Shown: positions 10,518 through 22,644, counted from the stretch's first letter. The stretch: 64,000 nt of DNA from Bretschneidera sinensis (GCA_023935145.1 CM043698.1:65924501-65988500), one strand, 5' to 3'. A program made the numbers and translations. Notes: a model not told the origin generated them from the letters alone.

Positions 10518-11252
10518 CTAGTCAATGAAATATGGAGACATGGTATTAGTAAGTGCACGATTTTTATCTTGAGGATTATACTTACTTGAACGCTTGGGTG
10601 TGTTCTTGATGATGTGCACAGCCCCTTTGATATCTTTAATCACATTATCATCTTCTGGCTTAACGTCCAATCTCATGTCAGCTTGGTTGGGAATGGTCTC
10701 CAATGGAACTGCGTAATGGGCCTTAGCAATTTTCTCATCAATACCTTGTAGGAAGCTTACATTATGACACTTATCATTAGTGTTTGTGGAGTCCAGTGTA
10801 TTAAAGATTTTAAATTCTATCTCTTCAACATTTACTCTTCTTATTGTGACAATGCCTCTTTTTACATTAATGTTTGTGTCAGTAGTGATCATAAATGGTC
10901 TAGCTAAAATGATAGGGTGTGGTACAGGCATATGGCATTCCTCCATGTCTAATACAATAAAATCAAGTGGTAAAATAAATTTACCTACTCTTACCAAAAC
11001 ATCCTCGAGGATTCCTCTTGGTTGTTTGATGCTTCTGTCAGCCAATTTTAATGTAATGGAGGTTGGTTGAAGCTCCTCCAAACCTAGTGTCTCGAATACA
11101 CTGTAAGGTAGCAAATTGACACTTGCTCCTAGATCTAATAATGCGTGCTCAAAAAGCTGGTCACCTAGCCTGCAAGGAATAGTGAAGCTACCAGGATCTT
11201 TTAGTTTAGGTGGTAACTTTCTCAATAATATAGCACTTACCTCTTCGGTCAA
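10518..11252 (-). pseudogene. Element B aspartic protease and Gag C-terminal part
   Basis: 244-residue open frame starting MTEEVSAILLRKLPPKLKDPGSF. The active-site segment is ALLDLGASVNLLPYSVFETLGL at about residue 34-55, the Asp-Leu-Gly-Ala variant typical of Tat/Athila proteases, and the flap-side ILARPFM follows near residue 115. The start codon is internal; upstream the same polyprotein continues from Gag in broken frames. Length and motifs match 39093-39899 in D. Confidence 0.88.
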
Positions 11253-12998
11253 GGCTACCGTCTCATGCTCCTGAAACTATCGTTTGTTAGTGCAACAATC
11301 TTTTAAAAACTTAGCATAAGCAGGTAGTTGTTTTATTGCCTCTAATAAAGGAATATTTATTTCTACCTTTTTCAAGGTTTCAAATATGTCAATCATTTTA
11401 GTTTCATTTTTAGGCTTCACCAACCTTTGAGGGAAGGGTGGAGGTGTATTTACCTTTTCTATCTCTCTTACCTTAGATGCAGAGGTTTGGTCTAGAGATA
11501 CTTGTGTAGGCTCGTTGGTACTGATGACCTTTCCACTTCTTAAGGTCGTTATGCATTCAGCTGCTGGTGTCCTCTTGGATTAGGTAGTGGCTGGGCCAGG
11601 AGCTCTCCTTGCTTTCTGCTACTTAATTTCTTGGCCAACTATCCCATTTGTACCTTTAGTCCTTGAATGACTTGATCTTGTTTGGCAGTGATTTGCCTCA
11701 TTTCTGTCCAAAATTTTCTTGACTCTTCCATGAATTGTTCATGTATATTCAGGATTTGTTTTTGCTGAGTTGCTAGTTGCCTCACAAGGCTTTAGAGGTC
11801 GTTTTTCTTTGGTTCAGGAGCAGATTGAGCTGCTGGTTGGAAATTTCTTTGCTGCTCTTGACTGTTTTGGTTGTTGCTCTATGAGAAGTTCGGGTGATAC
11901 CACTAACTAGGGTTGTATGTGTTGGTATAGGGGTTGTTCTTCGACGGATAATTATTTGGTCCCACAAAGTTGGCTTGCTCATAATCTGCAGAATATAGAG
12001 GACACATATTAGTATTATGATTAAACTGTGAGCAAATAGCACATACCTGTAGTGGTGCAACAGACGGGTTAGTGGAGGTGTTTTGAGTGGCCATGGCTTT
12101 AACTAATAGGTCAAGTTTTCTTTCTACTGCGGCCATTTGAGGAGATGATCCTCCGTTTAAGCTTACCTCATACATACCCTTACTTTTGGTTAGATGTCTA
12201 CCTCGGGAGGAGAATTGTTATGTGTGTTCTCTCAGGGTTTCGAAAAGTTTCATTGCCTCTTCGCTGCTCTTTTCCCTCAGCACCCTTTCTCAACCTAAAT
12301 CAACAATGTTTTTGTGAGAATCACCTAAACCTTCGTAAAAGGCTTGTACCAGTTCGTCTTGGGGCAGGTTGTGGTGTGGGTACTTGAGTAGTAGCTCGTT
12401 GAAGTGTCCCCAGGCCTCGAAGAACAGATCTCCATCCTTTTGTTGGGAGGATTGTATTTCTTTCCTCATTTGCCTTATCTTCTGGGTTGGGAAGAACTTT
12501 CTTAGAAATTTACTCGCCAACTCCTCCCAAGTGTGGATGGAAACTATAGGCAAAGAATTATACCATAATTTAACATTATCTTTTAAGGAAAAAGGGAAAA
12601 GAATTAACCTTATTCCTTGTTTGGTCTAGGCCTTGGATGTGCTGGAACTTGCAGAGGTCGAAGAACTCTCGAAGGTGCAAATGTGGATCCTCATTAGGTG
12701 TACCCCTAAAGTGAGTTAGTGCACTGAGTATCTGCGGGGATATGTAATAGTTTCCTTCTGCCTCAGGTTGATACGCAATGCATGAAGGTTGTTCAAGGTT
12801 CTGCGGGATGAAGGATTGCTTCATCGGCCTCCACTCAGGTGGTTGTTGTTCAGCTATTTGCTCTGCCATTGGTGGTGTCTCTTCCTTACTTCCTTCTCCT
12901 ACCTTTTCTGAGTTATCCCTAAACCTTTGTCAGATAGACCTCTCAAGCTCGAGATCAAAAGGAAGGATTATTGGATTCTTGGACCGTCGTCCATGCAT
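11253..12998 (-). pseudogene. gag: Element B gag
   Basis: The ATG at 12998 gives MHGRRSKNP, equivalent to the start at 29701 in D. Frames then alternate: MAEQIAEQQPPEWRP (12869), the retrotransposon Gag core HTWEELASKFLRKFFPTQ (12553), a region ending VERKLDLLVKAMATQNTS, and one zinc knuckle CAICSQFNHNTNMC (12060-12020). A Gln-rich helical segment links it to protease. Gag would form the particle. Frameshifts near 12600 and 12300 and a stop near 11900 make it a pseudogene. Confidence 0.85.
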
Positions 12999-13249
12999 GA
13001 ATCAGTGGCAGATATATGAGTGCAGCGGTCAAATACTGCTGCTCGGATTACTCTCTGCCTCAATTGTGCTCGATCACAAGTGGCAGAGAAGGCTCTCTTG
13101 GAGTACCTGAAATAGAGAAAGAGAAATTGATTAGGGTTTTAAAAAAAAAAAGGTTAGAGATAACAATTAAGAATGGAATAGATTAAAAAGGAAATAACAA
13201 TAATTAAATTGAATGAGAAATTAATTCTAAAAAGAAATTTTAGCATAAT
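12999..13249 (-). other. Element B leader
   Basis: Untranslated leader between the primer site and the gag start. It includes an A-rich run at 13140-13152 and one ATCGAGC-type motif at about 13068-13078. No gene. Confidence 0.6.
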
Positions 13250-13270
13250 CCCCGGTAACGGCGCCAAAAA
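13250..13270 (-). promoter_or_regulatory. Primer-binding site of element B (Asp-tRNA type)
   Basis: Minus strand reads tttttggcgccgttaccgggg two bases inside the 5' LTR. TGGCGCCGTTGCCGGGGA is the site used by Tat and Athila elements and is complementary to the 3' end of plant tRNA-Asp. Confidence 0.85.
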
Positions 13271-13272
13271 CT

Positions 13273-14508
13273 TGTTGGACGATTATCTACCTAAATAATT
13301 AAGCGAATAACCGTTCTAGTTTTACTTGCAAGTGCACAAGGTCTGTGGTAGCATAGTGTGCAAGTACGAGATCATTTCCACAAGGATTGGTGAATTTCTA
13401 TTTTGAATTAGTTTCTTCAAGTTAAAAGAGAAATAACAGTTTGATTGTGAGTAAATAACAGTAATGAGATCATAGGGCTACGATATCCACCACTAATTAT
13501 ACTTTCCCACTTGCTAAAGTTTCAGTGCTTTAGCCTTATCATGAATATCTAATGGTTGCCAACCTAAAGGCTTGGCCCACACCTTAGGCTATTGATCTCC
13601 CTATGCAACGAGTTAGGCATGGCGTATACTCTAACTATTTTCTCTCTTAAGGGATTCAGCATGGGTGTATACTGAGTTGTTCCTTAAGAGAGCATGAGGG
13701 CTGTGGAGATTGGCAACCACACGGGACCTAGGGCTTGGTCCGCTCCCGGTTTCCCATGTTGATTAACCTGGGAATCCGGATAAGATATCCCTTGTTACTA
13801 ATGTCGAACCCAGGACTCGGTCATCCAAATTGATTCGACTAACCTATCCATACCATATGCATACGTTGATCAAACTCATACATATGAGGAATGTAAATAT
13901 AAATAGGTATTAATCAAGTCAAATATTCTAACAAGGCTATAGCAAAGATAATCAATGAATTAATATGTGGTAAAGCATAACTAGGTCTTCAATCGAGCCC
14001 TAGACATAATTAAATAAAAATAGAAAACTAAAACCGAAGAAGACTCGGGAGACAAGTTGTCAATTCCTCTCTCTACTTCGAATCTAGAACAAAATGTATG
14101 TGTTATGTGTTTTACAAGGCTATTTATAGGGTCTTCATGGCGTCCCGAAACCCTAATTCCTTTTTGGAGTCGGAAGACTTCTTTCCAATTTTGGTTCTAC
14201 TGCCTCTAGAGTGATTGTGCTCGAGCGTATGCGGTATGCACTCGAGCGCAAGTGTGCGCTCGAGCCTTCTTCAAGTGCGCTCGTGCTCTTGTGCACTCGA
14301 TCTCAAGGGAAGTGCGCTCGAGCACACCTTGCTGGATGATATAACTTGACTTTTGCTCCTAAAAGCTCCAAATTATTACCTTTTTATCCAAATCTTGTGA
14401 AAAACACATAAAACACGAAAATGAAGTAAAATCCATATAAATAGATGAATAAAGAACCTAACTAATGTAAATTAAGGGGCTTAAATATGACTATTTAAGC
14501 ACTTATCA
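13273..14508 (-). repeat. 5' LTR of element B
   Basis: Complete 1236-base LTR, tgttggacg...cacttatca. The TATA box complement is at 14121-14129, upstream of an XhoI-centred palindrome cluster at 14217-14330 (GCGCTCGAGCGC-type). It is homologous to the 1279-base LTRs of D, reversed. Confidence 0.93.
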
Positions 14509-15335
14509 AAGAGTCATTGAGGAATAACCTAGAATTCCTACATAGGAAATAACTATTGGAGAAATCAATCATACAATACCTAAACTCAAAACCGAATTCA
14601 ATGAAAAGGATTGTAGAATGATGTCTCTAAATAATAGAGTCACTAGTATTTTACATTGTGCTTTAGATATTTCTAAGTAAAATAAAGTTTCTGTATGTGT
14701 TTCGGCTAAGGAGATTTGGGACACACTACAAGTTACATATGAGGGCACTAGCGAAGTCAAAAAATAAAAAATCTATATGCTAGTGTCCGAGTATGAATCT
14801 TTCAAAATGTCTCCTAATGAAACAATTTCTCAAATGCACTCACGTTTCACCACTATTGTTAATGGCTTAAAGCTTTGTACGAACATTGAGAAGTTTGAAC
14901 TAACAAGGAAGATTTTAAGGTCTTTGCCATCCACTTGGAAAGCAAAGAAGATGGCCATCACAAAGGCCAAAGATCTCGACAAGCTTGATGTCGAAACACT
15001 TCTTGGATCACTATTGAGGAAATGAATCCCGTTGTCAATGATGATGAGAAAAAAAAAATATGATTGCTCTCAAGGCCTCTACAAGAAACAAAGAGGAAAA
15101 GAAAGAAGAATAGGATGAGAGCAGCAAAGAAAATGGTGAGATGGCTTTAATCACGAAAAGGTTTCACAAGTTCTTAAAAAAGAGCAAGAAACCTTACACA
15201 AGGGATTCCACTCCAAAAAGGGAACCTCTTATGTGTTATGGTTGCAAGAAAGTCGGCCACATCAAGGCCGATTGCCCAAAAACAAGCAAACAATATAAGA
15301 GCTTCAAAAAGAAAGCTATGATTGCAACCACATAG
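14509..15335 (+). pseudogene. gag: Element A gag, core and zinc knuckle
   Basis: Continuation of gag after the element B insertion. Fragments include the UBN2-type segment with ISQMHSRFTTIVNGLK and SLPSTWKAKKMAITKAKDL (14777-15025), then a Lys-rich region and the zinc knuckle CYGCKKVGHIKADC at about 15229-15270. TAA and TAG stops in place of conserved codons (for instance before AAATAAAATCTA near 14766) and frameshifts near 15020-15120 mark it as dead. The match to the minus-strand copy A' at 61556-62455 confirms the reading. Confidence 0.85.
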
Positions 15336-15360
15336 AGTGATGATGAAGAAGAATAATCTT

Positions 15361-16203
15361 CGGACAATGAGATCGAATACGAGGAGATTGCCAACCTATG
15401 CTTGATGGCAATCAATGACGAAAATGAGGTATCAAATTCTTCCTTTTTCTAATAATAACATTGTTAGTAGTAGTGAAGAGTTAATTGAAGTTATAAATGA
15501 GATGAATGGAGAATTGAAGAAATTTGATTATAAGAATATCATCCTAAAAAAGGAAGTTTCATCTCTTTCCAAAGAGACGAAAGGCTTAAAAGAAGAAAAA
15601 GAAAAACTATCTTCCATGCTTTATGATTCTTCATAAGATTTTCTAAAAAATGAAAATGAAAATTTAAAGAAGAAAATATTGGAATTGAATGGCACCATAT
15701 CTAGACTTATGCTTGGAAAAGAAAAGCTAGATGAAGTGCTATCTAGCCAAAGATTGAATGAGGGAAAATCCAGCTTGGGTTATTCTCCATTGGGCAAGCA
15801 AAGGTCAAAAAAGATTTTGTTAATGAAAACAACATGTTTGAATGAACTCTCCACTTGCAAGACCTCTAGCAAGATTAAAAGTACTCCTTCAATATATGCT
15901 AGTAGGTCTAAGAATGTGAATTTAAATTTTAATGCATATACTAGAATTAAGCATCCTAGAAATACTCATGCTTATATGTATGCTCATGCTAGAAATAATC
16001 ATTCAAAAAATACATATCCTAGGAGTAACCATCGTGTGCATCCTAGAGATAATATGTATACTCATAACTTGCACACTACACATGCACATCGTAGGAATCA
16101 CCATCATGTGTATCCTAGAAATAATATGTATTTTCTAGGACTAATCCCAAAGGACCCAAGAAATTTTGGGTACCTAAGAGTGCAATTGTGTATCATTGTG
16201 TAA
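15361..16203 (+). pseudogene. Element A Gag-protease linker: coiled coil and His/Asn/Arg/Tyr-rich repeats
   Basis: Two open pieces (15415-15636, 15679-16203) separated by a TAA. The first is heptad-like (LKKFDYKNIILKKEVSSLSK, then EEKEKLSS), predicted coiled coil. The second begins helical and becomes a degenerate repeat of His-Pro-Arg-Asn and Tyr/His units over about residues 85-150. The homologous part of A' is longer and ends in VWVPKG before protease. SIRE-type elements carry a long segment here of unknown role; the repeat is the unusual part. Confidence 0.7.
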
Positions 16204-16217
16204 TGTAGATATGTCTC

Positions 16218-16781
16218 CACACCAAGAAAAAAGGTAACTATTGGTACCTTGATAGTGGATGCTTAAAGCATATGACCGGTGATCAAAGTATGTTCAAAGA
16301 GCTAACTCTAAGGGATGGTGGACATGTCACCATTGGAGATAACACAAAGATAAAGATCATCGGGCATGAAAAAGTTGGTAATGATTTCTCAACCATTGAT
16401 CATGTATTGTATGTGCAAGGCCTTAAGCCAAATTTGCATAGTATTAGTCAACTATGTGACAAAGGTAACAAAGTCATATTTGAAACCTCTCATTGTCTAA
16501 TTATAGACATCAAAAGTAACAAGATCAAGTTTGTTGGTAATAGACACGAAAATGTCTATATAGTTGATTTAAAATATTTGCATTCGAAAAATGAAAAATA
16601 TTTTTATGCCTTTAGTGAAAACCCATGGCTATGGCATACAAGACTTGGCCATGTGAATATAGATTTGCTTAAAATCATTTCAAGAAAAGATTTAGTCATT
16701 GGACTTCCAAAAATCAAATTTGAAAAAGACAAAGTGTGTAATGCTTGTCAAATGGGAAAACCAAGAATTTCTATTAAATAA
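16218..16781 (+). pseudogene. pol: Element A protease and GAG-pre-integrase domain
   Basis: The copia protease motif WYLDSGCLKHMTGD starts near 16236, with the frame open from 16272 to 16781. The zinc-binding HHCC domain reads WLWHTRLGHVN ... CNACQMGKP at about residues 117-165. A stop after ISIK splits it from the integrase core. Element A' was inserted into by A itself at the equivalent of about 16440. Confidence 0.85.
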
Positions 16782-17637
16782 AAAAAATATTGTCTCGACT
16801 ACTAAACCATTGAAACTCTTGCATATGGACTTATTTGGTCTAATAAGTACCATTAGTCTAGGTGGCCATTAATATGCTCTTGTTATTGTTGATGACTATT
16901 CAAGATATACCTTTGTTATTTTTATTGATTACAAAGGATTTGTGAACTTTTGTAAAATGGTTCAAAATAAAATAGGAATTTTTATATCAAGTATAAGAAG
17001 TGATCATAGAAAGGAATTTGAAAACTAAAGCGTTTCATAATTTTGTGATGAAAATGAAATTGATCACAATTTCTCAGTACCTAGAACTCCTTAACAAAAT
17101 GAAGTTGTTGAGAGGAAAAATAGAGTTCTAGAAGAATTTTCAAGAACAATGCTTTATGAAAATAGTTTGCCAAAATATTTTTGGGTGGAAGTCGTAAACA
17201 CTTCTTGCTATGTTTTAAATAGAGTATTAATTAAGCCTATGCTAAATAATACTCCACATGAATTATGGAAAGGTAGAAAGCTTAATATCTCTTATTTTCG
17301 TGCTTTCGGTTGTAAATGCTTTATCCTAAATAACAATAAAACTAACTTGGGTAAATTTGACTCAAAGACCGATGATGGGATATTCTTAGGATATTCAACC
17401 TCTAGTAAAGCTTATAGAGTCTTTAACAAGAGAACTCTAGTGATTGAAGAATCCATACATTTAGCCTTTGATAAGTCTAATCCAATTAGTAGTAGAGTGG
17501 ATTCTTTTAATGATGATGCAGATTTCATTCCAAGGATAGAAACACCTACTCCCATTGTTAACCCGAATGAGAGTGAACCTCAATTAAATCAAGAGGTAAA
17601 CACTCACAATCTTGATCAACTATCTACAAGTCAATAA
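16782..17637 (+). pseudogene. pol: Element A integrase
   Basis: The core is in broken frames at 16800-17145: LLHMDLFG with the first Asp, RSDHRKEFEN where Asp-His replaces Asp-Asn/His-Gly, and a degraded PQQN-VVERKNR block. The C-terminal part is open from 17149 to 17637 with LPKYFWVEVVNTSCYVLNR and the GIFLGYSTSSKAYRVFN signature. Several TAG/TAA stops interrupt the core. Integrase inserts the cDNA into the genome. Confidence 0.85.
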
Positions 17638-18917
17638 GAAGAAAGTTTTCCCAAAGATTGGAGATATGTAAATTATCATCCAATCGATCAAGTGATAGGT
17701 GATCCTTCACAAGGGGTAAAAACTCATTCCTCTATTATAAATATTTGCAATTGTGTAGCTTATTTATCTCAAGTAGAACCTAAGACTTTTGTAGAAGACG
17801 AGAAGGACGTTGATTGGATAAATGCTATGCAAGAAGAATTAAATCAATTTGAAAGAAACAAAGTATGGAATCTAGTTCCTAGACCAACGAATCACACTAT
17901 AATAGGAACTAAATAGGTATTTAGAAATAAAATGGATGAAAATAGAATAATAACTAGAAACAATACTAGACTAGTTGCTAAGGGATTTAATCAAGAAGAA
18001 GGAATAGACTTTGATGAGACCTATGCTCTTGTAGCTAGATTAGAAGTTATTCGTATGTTATTGGCCTTTGTACGCTTTAATAAATTTAAGCTATTTAAAA
18101 TGGATGTAAAAATCATATTTTTAAATGGATTTATAGAAGAAGAGGTGTATGTTGAGCAACCTCTTGGATTTGAAAATCCTTGTCTTCCAAACCATGTTTA
18201 TAAGCTTTCTAAAACTCTCTATAGGTTGAAGTAAGCTCCAAGAGCATTGCTGCTTGAAAATGATTTTACAAGAAGAAAAATAGACACAACTCTCTTCACA
18301 AAAATGACACACTATTAGTCCAAATATATGTTGATGATATTATATTTGGTGCCTCTAATAAATCTATGTGTTAAGAGTTTGCTAAGTATATACAAGGTGA
18401 ATTTGAAATGAGTATGATGGGAGAGCTTACCTACTTTCTTGGACTACAAATCAAACAATTAAAAGAAGTCATCTTCATTAATCAATCAAAGTACACTGAG
18501 GACCTATTAAAGAGGTTCGAGATGGAAAGCTCAAAGTCAATTGACACTCCTATGAGCACTTTTACAAAACTTGACCTAGATGAGGAAGGTAAGTATGTAG
18601 ACACTAAAACTTATAGAAACATGATAGGAGCTTTACTTTATCTAACTGCAAGTAGACCTGATATAATGTTTAGTGTATGCATGTGTGCTAGATTTCAAGC
18701 TAATCCTAAGAAATCACATGTAATTGCAATAAAAATAATCCTTAGATATCTACAAGGGACTCAAAACCTAGAATTATGGTATTCTAGAAAATCAACTTTC
18801 AAGCTTGTAGGATATTCAGATGCTGACTTTGCTGGTTATAGACTAGATAGAAAAAGCACTAGTGGAACATGCCAATTCTTAGGTGCAATGTTAACCTCTT
18901 GGTTTTCCAAGAAATAA
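17638..18917 (+). pseudogene. pol: Element A reverse transcriptase
   Basis: Three open stretches cover RT: 17692-17916 (WINAMQEELNQFERNKVWNLVP), 17932-18234 (VAKGFNQEEGIDFDETYA, FKMDVKIIFLNGFIEEEVYVEQPLGF) and 18408-18917 (GELTYFLGLQIKQ, SKYTEDLLKRFEM, RPDIMFSVCMCARFQ). The YVDD active site lies in a short in-between frame at 18327-18338. FLGLQIKQ is characteristic of the SIRE/Maximus lineage. Stops at 17917, 18235 and the frameshift around 18240-18400 inactivate it. Confidence 0.88.
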
Positions 18918-19241
18918 AATTCGGTTGTACGTTCAACTGCAGAAGCGAAATATGTAGTAGCTGAAAGTTGTTGTGCACAAGTGATATGGATGAAACAACA
19001 ATTAGAAGACTATAGCATGACCTTTAAAGATATACCAATTCATTGTGATAACACTAGTGCTATCAACTTGATCAAAAACCTTATTCAGCATTCTAGAACC
19101 AAACATATAGAAATTAGACTAGAATTCATTCCTTCAGAAGATCAAATAGCTGATATTCTTACAAAACCCTTAAGTGAAGAAAACTTTTGCAAGATTAGAC
19201 TATTGATGGGCCTAACAGACTATGATAAAATGTATGTCTAA
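18918..19241 (+). pseudogene. pol: Element A RNase H
   Basis: Continues from YSDADFAGYRLDRKSTSG in the previous frame, through a stop after FSKK, STAEAKYVVAESCCAQVIWMKQQL and HCDNTSAINLIKN, to LTKPLSEENFCKIRLLMGL at the polyprotein end. All the copia RNase H blocks are in order. The terminal stop at 19239-19241 is the natural end of pol. Confidence 0.85.
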
Positions 19242-19883
19242 TTGCATCAACATTCATTATAGGCATATTTGACATCTAGTGAATAAGTATTAACTCTTAT
19301 TTAATATATCTCTCACTCAGGATGGCATAGATAAATAATTTCGTGTAAAAATTTTAAGTTAGAGCTCAAAATTTTAAGTTTTCTGAAAAACTCAATCGAC
19401 TAATAGATTGACCCCAGTCGACTGGTATCCCACTTATTATTTTACTAGTCAATTGGTACAAAACATCCAGTCGATCGGTACTACAAGACACTGTTTGGAG
19501 CCAAAATTTGAAATTTTGGTGGCTTACCCAGTCGACTAGTATGGTTCACCGAGTCGACTAGTATGGTTTACCCAGTCGAGTGGTATGGTTCACCAAGTCA
19601 ACTGATGTATCTCTGCCAGTTTACCCAGTTGATTGCTGATCTAGTCGACTAGTATGTCGAAAAATCCCCAAATTATGAAGTACCCAGTCAACTAGTACCC
19701 ATACCTAGTCGACTGGAATCGCGATTCTATAAAAAGTTTTTTCGGATTTTTCAGTTTCCACGCCATTTTTGAAAAACCCCTAAGCTTTCTATAAAAAAAA
19801 ACCTTGATTTCTGTCCAAAATATCTCAAAAAAATCCATAAAACCTTCAATCATGCCCTAAATCATTTCATTTTCAAATTTTTC
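19242..19883 (+). repeat. Element A post-pol spacer with CCAGTCGACTGG palindromes
   Basis: No gene. From about 19385 to 19720 the 12-base palindrome ccagtcgactgg and one- or two-base variants (cagtcgactagt, cagtcgatcggt, agtcaactgg) recur at least a dozen times at irregular spacing of 20-60 bases. The same motif recurs in the 3' LTR of A at 59393-59632 but not in the other elements. Confidence 0.8.
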
Positions 19884-21120
19884 ATGGTTAAAATCTCTAT
19901 ATTTCCCCAAATCTCTAAAACGACTTTCCCCAAGATGTCTGAAAAAATACGCATCAAAACCACCGTGGGAGGACCTTACGCGTCTACAAGGCGTTGGTCT
20001 TCAAAGTCCATGACATCAGATGTTAAGAGAAAAAGGAGTTGTTGGTTCATCGAGCAAAAAGGCACGGACTGAGCTCGATGACTCGCTCTTTTGGAGCCCC
20101 GCCGCAAAGAGCAAGTATAATTCAGTAATCTGTAACAAGAAAATCATGTTAGATAGATTCGTTGATTTTGATTCTATCTGTCATGAAAATTTTGATATAT
20201 TTCCTGCTTTCGATGCGATATACTTGACACCACTTGTCAAGATCCACCAGAAATATTACCCTCGCCTGATTCATCAATTTTACGTCAACCTGGTTAAACC
20301 GAGTCCACTGGCTCTTTGGCTTAAAACCAGCGTCATGGGCGTAGAATTTGAGGTGAACACTGACCTTCTAGTCAATATTCTGAGGATCCCCATGGGAGGG
20401 GTCCAGTGGAGTCTGGATGGATGGCCAGACAACTTTGACTATTAGGAGGCATGCTAGATTGTTAGGGGCGACCCTAACTACATCTTTAGGCCCACTACAT
20501 TTCACCAATGTAGTGATATGCCCCTCGACTCAAAGTTTTTTAATCTCATTATGAGTTGGACCATCCACCTGAGACTCGGGAGTCGTGGCTATCTTTCCAA
20601 GATAGATATGGTATTGATTTGGTGTCTCAAAATAGGACACAATTTCAGTATCTACCCCCTATTGCTCGTCAACATGATTAATAGCGAAGCGAACGACTCC
20701 GGGTGCCTCCTATACGGGATGCTCATCACTCTGATCCTCTAGCATTTTCGTATCCCCCTACCCACCTCAGAAACTCAAGACATCAGCCCTAAGAACATCA
20801 TCAATGTATTTTCTCTGAACACTAACGTTAACGCATGAGCACCTAGTTCACAACATGGTGGCTCTAGTGCTAGTCAGGTTGGCTACGATGACATTCTACA
20901 GCCTATTTCGAGCCTCAAGTTATCCATGTAGTCCGGGTTCTAGAGCTTATGCTCTTAGTCGATTACTTACATCGCAACCTTCGCACACTCATAGACAATT
21001 TCAAGTTACACCGGGAGCACAAAGAAGGCTCTTTGGCTGAGCTTTGGGATCTTCTTCGAGATGTCTCTGATTCCCCCACTCGCTGAGTTGTTGTCTTATC
21101 TTTTTTTATGTATATATAGC
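19884..21120 (+). pseudogene. Element A post-pol ORF, plant transposon protein-like
   Basis: Frameshifted ORF downstream of pol, where SIRE elements often carry an extra ORF. The early part has basic residues (VKRKRS, SSKKARTELDD). The 20020-20445 frame (141 residues) reads LVKIHQKYYPRLIHQFYVNLV and VMGVEFEVNTDLLVNILRIP, resembling the 'putative plant transposon protein' domain, and 20518-20742 continues it. A possible helical C-terminus (LRTLIDN, EGSLAELWDLLRDVSDSP) ends near 21087 in yet another frame. The role is unknown; an env-like label would not be supported because I see no signal peptide or membrane segment. Confidence 0.6.
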
Positions 21121-22016
21121 TATTGGAAATCACCTCAAGATGCCCAGGTGGTGATCTTCTAAACACCCAAGTCTAGAATGACTTGTAATGAACAGAAACA
21201 AACCAATCAAAGAAAGAACACAAGCAATTGTTATCGAGTTCTGCAAATGCCTACGTCCCTGTGAGCTACTCTGAGCTCTCTGCACTAAATCAATGAGTTT
21301 TTACAATTACAACCACACCTCCTCAAGAACCCTCTTGTTCTTGATACATGAAAGAATAGAAAAGAAAGAGATAAGAACTAAGTGTTTCCTTGAAATTTTC
21401 CCCAAGAAAATTCCAATTACAAAGCCCTTAAACCCCTCTTCTTGTATGCTCTCTCTCAATCCCAGCCACTCGTGAATGAGATCTATTATAGTGCCTCTCT
21501 TGTGTTTTGTGTCTTTGCACTATCACGCTTGCACTTGAATTCTCTTGTATGATAATGTCTTATATGATGATTGAAGCTAGATGACCCTTTATATAGTGCA
21601 CTAACTTCTTGAACCAATCTTGAAGTTAATCTCAACCCTTAGATCTTGAGGACCAATCAACTATAGCCCTTCAACAAGTCTAAGTGATCCTATTCATTTT
21701 AATCAAGCCCCACACACCAAGAGAAGAGTGCTGAAAATTGGCATCAGGTGTGCTTTTGTGCCGCGGCTTAGAACAGGGCAAGCCGTGGCTCAGAAGAGGG
21801 GGGACTTTCTGCCATGTTGGAGGCTGCAGCTTGGGTGGGCTATGCCACAGCGCACAAGGCAGTGCCGTGGCACGCACACCTTGAGCCACAGGGTACACCA
21901 CCATCCTCAACTTCTGGACTTGCTGCTGGCCGTGGCGCACACTCCTTGTGCTGCGGCGCCAAGGCCTGATGAAGCTTCATTCTTCAACACATTTAACCCT
22001 TAGACAAATACCAACA
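21121..22016 (-). repeat. 3' LTR of element C2
   Basis: 896 bases; the outer end is tattggaaatc, with the expected tg mutated to ta. The middle, 21750-21965, has repeated GCCGCGGC/GCCGTGGC-type motifs that differ from the GTGCGCAC motifs of C1, and small ORFs there are by-products. TATA-like tttatatag lies near 21590 in complement. Confidence 0.9.
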
Positions 22017-22640
22017 ATCTCTACCTTTGTCTAAGCTATTAAACCTAAACCCATTGTGCAAAGAACTCAAGATCCAAACTCAATTTGAGTCACCATATCA
22101 ACCGACTCCAATCCTAAGAAGTTCAAGGCAATGATTAAACTTGCTTAGAGGTAGAATTTTAGTACTTAAATCTACAGGATTTTCTTCTGTGGCCACCTTG
22201 TCCACATGAATGCATCATTCCGTAACATTTTCCTGAACGAAATGGTATCAAACATCCATATGCTTTGTCCTCTCATGAAACACCGAATTCTTGCACAAAT
22301 GCAACACACTTTGGCTATCCGAATACACCACCACCTGCTCTTTTAAGACCTTTAACTCTTCCAACAACCCTTTGCACCACATAGCCTCCTTAATGGCTTT
22401 CGTTGCCACTATGTACTCAGCCTCGGTTGTTAAAGTGCTACCACCGCTGCAACTAAGCCTTCCAACTTATACAACATCCGTTTAAGTTGAAGAAGTAGGA
22501 GGTAATCGATCTTCTTTTATCTCGGTCTGTTCCATAGTTCGAATCAACATAACCCTCTAAACAGATGGACTGACCCCTCTTCTCATAAACCAACCCCATA
22601 TCTGGGCTTCCCTTTAAGTACCTCAGCAACCACTTCATCC
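22017..22640 (-). pseudogene. pol: C2 RNase H remnant
   Basis: Includes the polypurine tract next to 22016 and a 61-residue open piece (22453-22638) with MKWLLRYLKGSPDMGLVYEKR and EGYVDSNYGTDRDKRRS, the copia RNase H start with its first Asp. Further fragments at 22060-22450 match the C1 RNase H end in several frames. No open frame spans the domain. Confidence 0.8.
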
Positions 22641-22644
22641 CAAG

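Larger units (their letters stand above)
349..14508 (-). mobile_element. Element B: non-autonomous Ty3/gypsy (Tat/Athila-type) gag-pro element, nested in A gag
   Basis: Complete insertion bounded by TG...CA-type ends and a near-perfect 5-bp target duplication (gagag at 344-348, aagag at 14509-14513). On the minus strand it reads 5' LTR (13273-14508), Asp-tRNA-type primer site, gag-protease (12998-10518), a GC-palindrome-rich spacer, an auxiliary ORF (about 9812-2315, interrupted by copia element C1), a non-coding tail and a 3' LTR (349-1490) that has lost its U3 start. No reverse transcriptase, RNase H or integrase is present; only about 700 bases separate protease and auxiliary ORF. Element D has the same plan on the other strand, so this is the family's architecture rather than a private deletion. 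Assignment to the Tat/Athila branch rests on the protease and primer site. Confidence 0.85.

Noticed and set aside
19884..21087. Retroviral-type envelope gene in element A
   Set aside because: No signal peptide, transmembrane segment or coiled fusion region is visible. The blocks fit the plant transposon protein-like domain better.
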